From Acidobacteriota bacterium (GTDB taxonomy: Bacteria > Acidobacteriota > Thermoanaerobaculia > Multivoradales > Multivoraceae), in the NCBI GenBank assembly GCA_028877275.1, contig JAPPFP010000006.1:512775-576774 (forward strand): a DNA stretch of 64,000 nt, written 5' to 3'. A model generated the notes under the pieces. That model was not told the origin of the DNA and searched no databases. It saw only the letters and a list, made by a program, of their open reading frames with translations. Within the stretch, counting starts at the first letter, position 1. Each line of letters opens with the position of its first letter. Positions 44,491-51,254 of the stretch are shown here, in pieces. A program made the translations under genes and the position numbers.

Positions 44491-45054
44491 ATGACGGAGA
44501 ACACTCACGTTGCCCTGCTGCGGGGCATCAACGTCGGCGGCAAGAACAGGCTGCTCATGAGCGACCTCTCCGCGATGTTCGCGGAGGTGGGATGCGTCGA
44601 TGTCCGGACGTACATCCAGAGCGGCAACGTCGTCTTCAGGGCAGATCCGGAGTTGGCGCGCCTCGTGCCCGACGTCATCGGCGCGGCGATCGCCAAGCGC
44701 TTCGGGTACCGAGTGCCGGTGCTGCCCCGAACGAGTGGAGAGCTTGCCGCGATCGTGCGGGAGAACCCGTTCTTGCGGGACGGAGCCGACACCGGGAAGC
44801 TGCACGTCGGGTTCCTGGCGAAGCAGCCGGAAGCTGCGGCCGTCGACTCACTCGATCGCGACCGCTCGCCTCCGGACGAGTTCGCCGTGCTGGGCCGGGA
44901 GGTCTACTTCCACTGTCCCTTGGGGCTCGCGCGCACGAAGTTCACCGCCCCCTACTTCGAATCGAAGCTGTCGACGATCATGACCGTGCGGAACTGGAGA
45001 ACCGTGTTGAGGCTTCGTGAGATGACCGCCGGCCTTGGCGTGGCAGGTGACTGA
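44491..45054 (+). CDS. DUF1697 family protein
   Basis: 187 residues. It starts THVALLRGINVGGKNRLLMSDLSAMFAEVGCVDVRTYIQSGNVVF, which is the DUF1697 signature, and continues with PFLRDGADTGKLHVGFLAKQPE and a C-terminal RNWRTVLRLREM helix. DUF1697 proteins are small cytoplasmic proteins with no demonstrated reaction. ATG 44491 has GGCGAAGGG before it. It follows the dehalogenase-like gene by 31 bases, and a shared transcript is possible. Confidence 0.92.
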   Translation: MTENTHVALLRGINVGGKNRLLMSDLSAMFAEVGCVDVRTYIQSGNVVFRADPELARLVPDVIGAAIAKRFGYRVPVLPRTSGELAAIVRENPFLRDGADTGKLHVGFLAKQPEAAAVDSLDRDRSPPDEFAVLGREVYFHCPLGLARTKFTAPYFESKLSTIMTVRNWRTVLRLREMTAGLGVAGD

Positions 45055-45100
45055 GGGCTCCTGTCGTGAGTCCCTGGGCCGACCTCGCTCGTGGGGTCGT

Positions 45101-45484
45101 CTAGGAGGAGTAGTCGAGATCGGCCGGGTGACAGTTCCGGTGGTCGGGTTCCGGATCGACCGGAAAGCGCTTCGCGGCGATCGTCGTGCGGCCCTCGACG
45201 AGCGCCTTGGCTACGCGGTGCATTCCGTCCATCACCCGGCCGTCCATCCCCAGGATGATCGGGTGCGCGAGGTCCGTCGCCTCGATCAACGCTATGTGCT
45301 CGACCACTGAACGGACCGTCGGTCGGAAGTGGTCGCGATCGAACCAGTAGACCTGGTCGATCTCGGCGATGTCGGCCAAGGGCACTTCTTCGACGGGCAG
45401 GTCGGCGCTCAGTTCGATGAGGCGTCGGACATCCCATGCCTTCTGGCCGTCCTCGTCGGGCATGAAGTGGTACTGACGCCGCAT
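45101..45484 (-). CDS. Small ParB-like (nuclease-fold) protein
   Basis: 127 residues. MRRQYHFMPDEDGQKAWDVRRLIELSADLPVEEVPLADI is followed by HPIILGMDGRVMDGMHRVAKALVEG, which resembles the ParB/Srx-type motif where DGxHR contacts nucleotide in ParB and sulfiredoxin. No DNA-binding HTH follows, unlike chromosomal ParB, and the protein ends soon after in an acidic segment. It may be a stand-alone CTP/ATP-binding ParB-fold domain. It has no parA neighbour. The gene lies tail-to-tail with DUF1697 and divergent from the VOC gene. Function unknown. Confidence 0.75.
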   Translation of the reverse strand: MRRQYHFMPDEDGQKAWDVRRLIELSADLPVEEVPLADIAEIDQVYWFDRDHFRPTVRSVVEHIALIEATDLAHPIILGMDGRVMDGMHRVAKALVEGRTTIAAKRFPVDPEPDHRNCHPADLDYSS

Positions 45485-45583
45485 CCCTGCAGGCTATCGG
45501 GAGGGCGACGGCCCGCGGATAGGGCGCGGTATGCTCGCCGGCCTCTATTGACAGTGAGTCTGATGCTCGGAAAGGAGCTTGGG

Positions 45584-46051
45584 ATGTCGAAGTGGACCGT
45601 TCGGGCCCTGGTGTTTGCGGCCTTGTTGTGCGTGTGCGTCCCCGTGATGGCGGGAGACGAGGAGTCCGACGCTTCGTTGGGGCTGGTGGCCATCAACGTG
45701 GCGGACCTCGAGCGGTCCGAGAAGTTCTACGCGGAGGTGCTGGGCTTCACTCGTGCCTGGCAGTACCCGCCGGACTCGGACGATCCGATCGAGATCGGCC
45801 TGGTGGCGCCCGGCGGTGGAGCAGGCCTCGCTCTGGCGCATCTCAACGACGATCCGCTCCCTGAGGGCAAGGGCAGCTACGGCCGAATCATTGTCAACAC
45901 GGCGAACGCGAAGGCTCTGGCGAAGAAGGCCGAGGCGGCTGGTTCCACGCTCCGGTGGGTCACCATTCCCGGCGACAACCCGCCGACGATCGTGTTCTTC
46001 CGCGATCCGGACGGCTACGAGATCGAGCTGTACCAGGCTGCGTCGCAGTAG
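45584..46051 (+). CDS. Exported VOC (glyoxalase-fold) protein
   Basis: 155 residues from ATG 45584, which has AAAGGAGC upstream; the open frame runs back to 45329 but without a ribosome site. A signal peptide (ALVFAALLCVCVPVMAG) precedes a single VOC domain: LGLVAINVADLERSEKFYAEVLGFT, then IGLVAPGGGAGLALAHLND and TIVFFRDPDGYEIELYQ, whose Glu is in the usual metal-ligand position. The N-terminal ligand position is less certain. Secreted VOC proteins of this size are common in these bacteria, and the substrate is unknown. Confidence 0.85.
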   Translation: MSKWTVRALVFAALLCVCVPVMAGDEESDASLGLVAINVADLERSEKFYAEVLGFTRAWQYPPDSDDPIEIGLVAPGGGAGLALAHLNDDPLPEGKGSYGRIIVNTANAKALAKKAEAAGSTLRWVTIPGDNPPTIVFFRDPDGYEIELYQAASQ

Positions 46052-46075
46052 AGGCAGCGTCTTTGGCTGCCGGCC

Positions 46076-46885
46076 CTAGGGCACGGCAGCGACCAGAGCG
46101 ATGGTAAGGGCCAGCATTCCCTCGACCAGGATGAAGGCCAACAAACCGAGGACAAGAGCGACGAAGCGCACGATCAACCCTGCCCAACCGCCGCCGTACA
46201 CGCGGCGCATCGCCACCACGAGGTAGAGGAGCAAAGCGATCGTCACCACGACCATCGTGATCGAACGCGCAATCCCCGTCATCAGCAGTGGCAGGAGCGT
46301 GACCACGACGAGGAAGGTCCCATAGTGGCAGCCGAAGGCGAGATGCTCCTGCAGGTATCGCCTCCAGTAGAGAAGCTTGAGCAGCACCATGATCGCGAGT
46401 GGGCTGAGCAGGTTCAGGATCGGGAAGGTCGTGTCCAGGCTTCGATTGAAGCGCGCCTGGAAGAGCGGGTCGTGTAGATCGGCTACCCCCTCCAGGGCCT
46501 CTTCCAGCGCCGCGACGTTCTCTTCGGCTGCGCCGGCCAGCATCGTCTCGATATCGGAGATGCCGAGCAGGTTCATCGCAGCGAGGACCACGGCACTCGC
46601 TGTGACGTAGAGCCGGATCGGCGAGGTGTACGCCAGCCGGTGCCCGGCCACATACTCGGCGGTCAGGCGTCCCGGCGAGGAGAACAGCCGCGGCAGCGTC
46701 CGCAGCAGCCGGATGTCGAGGACGGCAACCTGGCGGCCGAGATCGGTCAGCCAGTGATGGAGGGGCCGGAGCGGGGGGCGGTTCTTCGCGCCGCACCGCG
46801 AGCAGAACTTCCCGGCGAGAGGCTCGCCGCACTCATGGCACAGAGCCTGAAGCAGGTCGCCGGACTGTTCTAGTGTTTCCGCCAC
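46076..46885 (-). CDS. DUF3667 membrane protein with N-terminal zinc ribbon
   Basis: 269 residues. A zinc ribbon is seen at about 16-33 (CHECGEPLAGKFCSRCG), followed by LHHWLTDLGRQVAVLDIRLLRTLPRLFSSPGRLTAEYVAGHRLAYTSPIRLYV, the DUF3667 core, and then about four membrane helices (LYVTASAVVLAAMNLL, LSPLAIMVLLKLLYW, FLVVVTLLPLLMTGIA, VVVTIALLLYLVVAM, with a final hydrophobic C-terminus). The topology suggests a cytoplasmic ribbon attached to an integral membrane body. No function is known. It is convergent with the VOC gene. Confidence 0.8.
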   Translation of the reverse strand: MAETLEQSGDLLQALCHECGEPLAGKFCSRCGAKNRPPLRPLHHWLTDLGRQVAVLDIRLLRTLPRLFSSPGRLTAEYVAGHRLAYTSPIRLYVTASAVVLAAMNLLGISDIETMLAGAAEENVAALEEALEGVADLHDPLFQARFNRSLDTTFPILNLLSPLAIMVLLKLLYWRRYLQEHLAFGCHYGTFLVVVTLLPLLMTGIARSITMVVVTIALLLYLVVAMRRVYGGGWAGLIVRFVALVLGLLAFILVEGMLALTIALVAAVP

Positions 46886-46920
46886 TTTGCTGCATGATCA
46901 TGCCAGAAGCCGCGTGGCTC

Positions 46921-48336
46921 TCAGATGTGCAGTTCTCTGCCGATCTCCAGAACGCGGTCCAGGACCTGCATGACGTCGTCTTCGGTGGTGCGGGTGTTCA
47001 GCACGCAGAACCTCAGTGAGAATCGCTCGCCGAGCCGTGTGGAGGCGATCATCGCGAATCCGGACTGGACGATGCGGTCCTGGATCTGACGGTTCAGTTC
47101 GTCGAGGCGTTCACCCGAGGCGGGTGGCTCCGTGGTGAGGCCCCGGTAGCGAAAGCAGACGACGCCCAGGCTCGGCGGCGCCAGCAGTTCCAGTTCGTGC
47201 TCGTGTGCGATTCGGTCCGCAGCCTTTGCTGCGATGCCCATCGCGGTGGCGATGGCTTGCCGGTGTGCGGCCAGGCCGTAGCGCTGGATCGAAAGCCATA
47301 CGCGTAGGGCGCGAAACGCACGGGTGAGTTGCAGCCCGCGGTTGCAGAAGTTCACCTGCTGGGTGCCGAGATCGGTGTCCTGCATGTAGTCGGGCAGGAT
47401 GCGAAAGGCGGACTCCAGGCGGATGACGTCGCGGGCCATCAGGCAGCCCGTCTCGTAAGGCTGCATGAGCCACTTGTGCGGGTCGAGCGTCACGCTGTCG
47501 GCCAGTTCCAGACCCTGGAGCAGAGGTCGGGCTTCGGGGTCGAGGACGGCGAAGCCGCCGTACGCGGCGTCGATGTGGTTCCAGAGCCCCTCCGCCCGAG
47601 CGATCTCCGCCAGCTCCACCAGGGGATCGATGGCGCCGGTGTTCGTCGTGCCGGCATTTGCCACGAGGCAGAACGGGTCCAGCCCCGCCCCGCGGTCTCG
47701 ACGTACGGCTTCCAGCAGGGTCGCCGGGACGATCCGGAAGTCACCGTCCGTGGCCAGGACCCGTATCCGCGCCGGATCGACTCCGGCAATTCGCGCGGCG
47801 CGCCCGACCGACCCGTGGGCCTGGTCGGAGACGTAGACCACGCCGCGCCTGGGGTTTCCGGCGGCCTCGCGCGCCGCGACGACGGCGAGCAGATTCGCGG
47901 CCGATCCACCACTCGTGAACAGGCCGCCCGCGCCTTCCGGGTAGCCCAGCCAATCGCGAAACCAGTCGGTGACGGTGAGCTCGACTTGGGACGGTCCGGC
48001 GGACGCCAGCCAGGTCCCCTGGAAGACGTTGTACCCGCTAATCAGGAAGCTGGCCAGTACGGAGGCCCAGGAGGGACTGGCGGGCACGAAGGCGAGAAAG
48101 CGCGGGTGGTCGATCCGGGCCGCGAGCGGCATCACGTCGCGAACCACGGTCTCGAGCAGCGGGTCGAGATCTCGCCCTTGCTCGGGAGGAGGTCCGTCGA
48201 GTAACGCCTCGGTGACATCGCGCGGCGCCGTCTGGAACGCCTTGTCGTCCCCCAGTTCGCTCAGGCGCTCGACGATGGCGTCGACGACGCGGTAGCCGGA
48301 CCGGCGCATCTCCTCCGGATCTTCAAGGATCGACAT
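46921..48336 (-). CDS. PLP-dependent aromatic/tyrosine decarboxylase-like protein (second copy)
   Basis: 471 residues. The PLP lysine is K288 in SVTLDPHKWLMQPYE, with WNHIDAAYGGFAVLD supplying the ring-stacking Asp/Ala and LFTSGGSAANLLAVVAAR the phosphate site. The PHKW context and overall length match the aromatic-L-amino-acid/tyrosine decarboxylase group better than the first copy (DAHKW). The substrate is unassigned. It sits alone on the minus strand, divergent from the split spermidine-synthase-like genes (about 120 bases between). Confidence 0.9.
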   Translation of the reverse strand: MSILEDPEEMRRSGYRVVDAIVERLSELGDDKAFQTAPRDVTEALLDGPPPEQGRDLDPLLETVVRDVMPLAARIDHPRFLAFVPASPSWASVLASFLISGYNVFQGTWLASAGPSQVELTVTDWFRDWLGYPEGAGGLFTSGGSAANLLAVVAAREAAGNPRRGVVYVSDQAHGSVGRAARIAGVDPARIRVLATDGDFRIVPATLLEAVRRDRGAGLDPFCLVANAGTTNTGAIDPLVELAEIARAEGLWNHIDAAYGGFAVLDPEARPLLQGLELADSVTLDPHKWLMQPYETGCLMARDVIRLESAFRILPDYMQDTDLGTQQVNFCNRGLQLTRAFRALRVWLSIQRYGLAAHRQAIATAMGIAAKAADRIAHEHELELLAPPSLGVVCFRYRGLTTEPPASGERLDELNRQIQDRIVQSGFAMIASTRLGERFSLRFCVLNTRTTEDDVMQVLDRVLEIGRELHI

Positions 48337-48455
48337 GTCTTGTCAGACCTTCGTGGCCGCACCTGTCCTGGACCGACTCACAGCGCGGCGGCTATCGTAC
48401 AGCCCTGAGAACCGCTGCCCTCCGCCTCCGCCCAGGGAGACGCCTTCTCCTTCTG

Positions 48456-49031
48456 GTGTTCGGCGTCTCCATGTTCTCCTCCCTCGTCTACGAGGTGGCC
48501 TGGTCGCGCTCGTTGTCGCTCGTGTTCGGGACGACGATCTACGCCTTCACCGCGGTCCTCACGGCGTTCATGGCGGGTCTGGCCTTCGGGGCGTACTGCT
48601 TCGGAAGAGTTGCCGATCAGACGAAGAAACCCGTCCTGCTCTTCGCGAAGCTCGAGTTCGCCCTTGCCGCGAGCGGTGTCCTTCTAGTTCCTCTCTTCGA
48701 CCTCACGTACCAGGTCCGTCTGGCTCTGTTCAGCCAGCTCCAGGGGTCTTCCGCGATGTTGTTCGTCATGTTCGGCATCGTCTTCCTTCTTCTCATCGTG
48801 CCGACGGGAATCATGGGTGCCACGTTCCCGCTGATGACGAAGATCTACTCCAGGAACTTCGACCGCGATATCTCGGACGTGTACGCGGTGGACACGATCT
48901 GCGCTGGCGCCGGCGCCATGGTGGGAGGCTTCCTCTTCCTGCCGTACCTGGGCCTCTCTCAGACGATCGTGCTCGCCGCCGCGCTCAACCTGCTGGCCGG
49001 CTTCGTGCTCTACCGGGGGCGGGAACGATGA
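48456..49031 (+). CDS. Free-standing membrane module related to fused spermidine synthases
   Basis: 191 residues from GTG 48456; the first hydrophobic helix continues upstream in frame (RRLLLLVFGV), so the real start may be slightly earlier. About six membrane helices are present: SSLVYEVAWSRSLSLVFGTTIYAFTAVLTAFMAGLAFGAY, LLFAKLEFALAASGVLLV, LLIVPTGIMGATFPLMTKIY, VYAVDTICAGAGAMVGGFLFLPYLGLSQTIVLAAAL. The same landmarks recur in the same order in the N-terminal part of the next protein (SGFAALVYEV, GGTVYAY, VPTLLMGMTFPVVSR, FCINTLGGVAGAFVGG), so this is a duplicated membrane half. The stop overlaps the next start (ATGA). Confidence 0.8.
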   Translation: MFGVSMFSSLVYEVAWSRSLSLVFGTTIYAFTAVLTAFMAGLAFGAYCFGRVADQTKKPVLLFAKLEFALAASGVLLVPLFDLTYQVRLALFSQLQGSSAMLFVMFGIVFLLLIVPTGIMGATFPLMTKIYSRNFDRDISDVYAVDTICAGAGAMVGGFLFLPYLGLSQTIVLAAALNLLAGFVLYRGRER

Positions 49032-51187
49032 AGCTGAGGGCCCTGCTACTGAGTGCCTTCTTCTTCTCGGGCTTCGCCGCGCTCGTGTACGAAGTCATGT
49101 TCACGAAGGGGTTGATTCTCTTCGTCGGCGGCACGGTCTACGCGTACAGCCTGATCCTCACGGCCTTCCTCACCGGAATGGGCTTAGGCAGCCTGTTGGC
49201 GAAACGCTTCCAGAAGACGGATCTCGCCACCCTGTTCGCGTACGTTCAGCTCGGGATCGGCGCCTACGGGCTTCTGTTCGTCCCGATCCTGAACAATCTG
49301 GATGTCTCGTACCTCGCGATCTACAACATTTCGGGCGGCAGCTTCGGCGTCTTCCACTCGCTCCTGCTCCTCCTCGCGTATCTCGTTCTCCTGGTGCCGA
49401 CCCTGCTCATGGGGATGACCTTTCCCGTCGTGAGCCGGTTGATTGCGCGTGCCGGGAACATCGGGACGGATGTCGGGAAGCTGTTCTGCATCAACACTCT
49501 GGGTGGGGTGGCCGGCGCCTTTGTGGGAGGTTTCGTTCTGCTGCCGGTGATCGGCCTGGAACGAGCGATCCTCGTGGCCGTCGCGCTGAACCTCCTCATC
49601 TCGGCGGTGGTCTTCGTTGCTGCCGGCAAGGGCGGCAGGGTCGCCTACGGTGGCGCCTTCGCGGTCGTGGCTCTTCTTGCGGCGTTCCTGTTCGATGCCA
49701 AGGTCGATCCTTACCGCTTTGGCATCTACCACCAGCACGGGAGGTTCGAGACAGCGAGCGAGTACCGGGAGGCGCTCGCACGAGAGAGAGCAGCCGCCGG
49801 CATCTCGTTCTCCGACTTCGGCCTGTACGGCTCCGTCGTGGTGAAGGAAGAGGGCCCGGTCAAGGTCCTCATGATCGACGGGAAAGTCGATGCCGGAACG
49901 GGTCTGGACGTTCCTACGCAGCTTCTCCTGGGGTACATCCCCGGCCTCATGCACCCAGATCCGAAGGACGTGGCGATCATCGGTCTCGGCAGCGGGATCA
50001 CCCTGGCCGCGGTCGAGAGTCTCCCAGTCGTGGAGAGGATCGACGTGCTTGAGTTGAACCCGACGGTCGTCGAGGCGGCCGGATTCTTCGAGGTCGAGAA
50101 CCGGAACGCCCTGGCCGATGAGCGGGTCGAACTCACCGTAGGCGACGCGAGGGACGTTCTCTCCACGACGGATCGAACCTACGACGTCATCATCTCCGAG
50201 CCTTCCAACCCGTGGATCGACGGCGAGGTCTTCCTCTTCACCAGGGAGTTCTACTCGGTCGTGGCCGAACGCCTCAACGAGGGAGGACTGTTCCTGCAGT
50301 GGATCGGCGCCTACGACTTCAATCCGGAGGATCTGAAGGTCTCCCTCCGGACCCTTGAGACCGCGTTCCCCCATGTCCAGGCGTGGGCCGATGCGAGAGG
50401 CGTGGATTTCTTCCTGCTGGCATCGAAGGAGCCCATCGCCAGGGACTACGAGGGGATTGCTGCCGCGATGCGGGAACCGATCATCCGTTCCGATTTCGAG
50501 GCGATCTCCGCGTTGTCTAACCGGGGACCTTTCACGGGTCCGGACGTCTTCTTCTCATTCTTCGTGGCGGACGATGAGACTCTCGACTCCTACGCTTCGG
50601 GCGCGCCGGTCAACACGGACAACCGCCCGATCATCGAGTTCAGGACGGCGAGGAACAGGGTGGGGCGGACGACGAGCAGTCTGGGTGCCATTCTCGCGCA
50701 CACGAGCGGCGGCGGCGCGACGACGACGGTATCACCCCCTGTGACCGCTCCCGTTTCGGGCGACGTACTGTCCTTTCTGGGTCTCAACGCGACCATCGAC
50801 ATGCCCCTTGCGGAGGTCGAGTACGCCTACGAGTACACGACTCGCGGTGAGGATTCCGCGAGCCTTCGTCTGGCACTCGAACTGACGAAGCACGTCGTCT
50901 TCGGCGACGGAGAGCGGCTCCTAGTTGTCCGCGGACACCCGCGAGAAGCGGAGCCACCGGTCGAGGAGTTCGCGGCGATCGCGAGTTCCCTGGGATCGGC
51001 TGTTCTCGGCACGATCGAAATCGAGGGGCAGACCCGCTACCTGACCCGAGGCGAGACGATCTCGGCGATGCTCTGGCACTGCAACCGGCACCTGTACGTG
51101 ACGTACTTCGAGCACCCTCCGGGGGCATCGCTGCCGTCGATGTTCGACACTCTGGCGAGTGTCCGTTGCGCTACGACGAACGCGTAG
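49028..51187 (+). CDS. Membrane-anchored spermidine synthase-like (SpeE-type) protein
   Basis: 719 residues from ATG 49028, coupled by ATGA to the preceding membrane module; the frame is open back to 48335 but that part is out of phase with the real gene there. Residues 1-210 carry about six membrane helices. Residues about 230-560 form a class I methyltransferase-like SpeE domain: LMIDGKVDAGTG, DVAIIGLGSGITLAAVE (nucleotide-binding loop), IDVLELNPTVVEAA, YDVIISEPSNPWI and LFTREFYSVVAERL. A roughly 150-residue C-terminal region follows, with no family I recognise. Such fused proteins are called spermidine synthases, but polyamine synthesis is unproven for most. Confidence 0.87.
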   Translation: MKLRALLLSAFFFSGFAALVYEVMFTKGLILFVGGTVYAYSLILTAFLTGMGLGSLLAKRFQKTDLATLFAYVQLGIGAYGLLFVPILNNLDVSYLAIYNISGGSFGVFHSLLLLLAYLVLLVPTLLMGMTFPVVSRLIARAGNIGTDVGKLFCINTLGGVAGAFVGGFVLLPVIGLERAILVAVALNLLISAVVFVAAGKGGRVAYGGAFAVVALLAAFLFDAKVDPYRFGIYHQHGRFETASEYREALARERAAAGISFSDFGLYGSVVVKEEGPVKVLMIDGKVDAGTGLDVPTQLLLGYIPGLMHPDPKDVAIIGLGSGITLAAVESLPVVERIDVLELNPTVVEAAGFFEVENRNALADERVELTVGDARDVLSTTDRTYDVIISEPSNPWIDGEVFLFTREFYSVVAERLNEGGLFLQWIGAYDFNPEDLKVSLRTLETAFPHVQAWADARGVDFFLLASKEPIARDYEGIAAAMREPIIRSDFEAISALSNRGPFTGPDVFFSFFVADDETLDSYASGAPVNTDNRPIIEFRTARNRVGRTTSSLGAILAHTSGGGATTTVSPPVTAPVSGDVLSFLGLNATIDMPLAEVEYAYEYTTRGEDSASLRLALELTKHVVFGDGERLLVVRGHPREAEPPVEEFAAIASSLGSAVLGTIEIEGQTRYLTRGETISAMLWHCNRHLYVTYFEHPPGASLPSMFDTLASVRCATTNA

Positions 51188-51189
51188 CG

Positions 51190-51204
51190 CCGCCCGTCGG
51201 GCGG
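51190..51204. terminator. Weak hairpin between convergent genes
   Basis: CCGCCC-GTC-GGGCGG forms a 6-bp stem three bases after the spermidine-synthase-like stop, in the 67-base convergent gap before the TonB-receptor stop. There is no T-run, so it may be only a weak or Rho-assisted terminator. The rest of the gap holds two short tandem repeats: GCGGRATAGT twice at 51201-51220, and a 9-base unit GCTGTCCCC-like three times at 51229-51255, which touches the receptor stop codon. Confidence 0.35.
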
Positions 51205-51254
51205 GATAGTGCGGAATAGTAGGGCGTCGCTGTCCCCGCTGTTCCCGCTGTCCC

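Noticed and set aside
45548..45553. TTGACA upstream of the VOC gene as a -35 box
   Set aside because: The position 17 bases downstream reads AAAGGA, which is the ribosome site, not a -10 box.
48335..49027. Upstream extension of the spermidine-synthase-like frame
   Set aside because: In this interval the coding frame is that of the 191-residue membrane module; the extension is Arg/Pro-rich out-of-frame reading.
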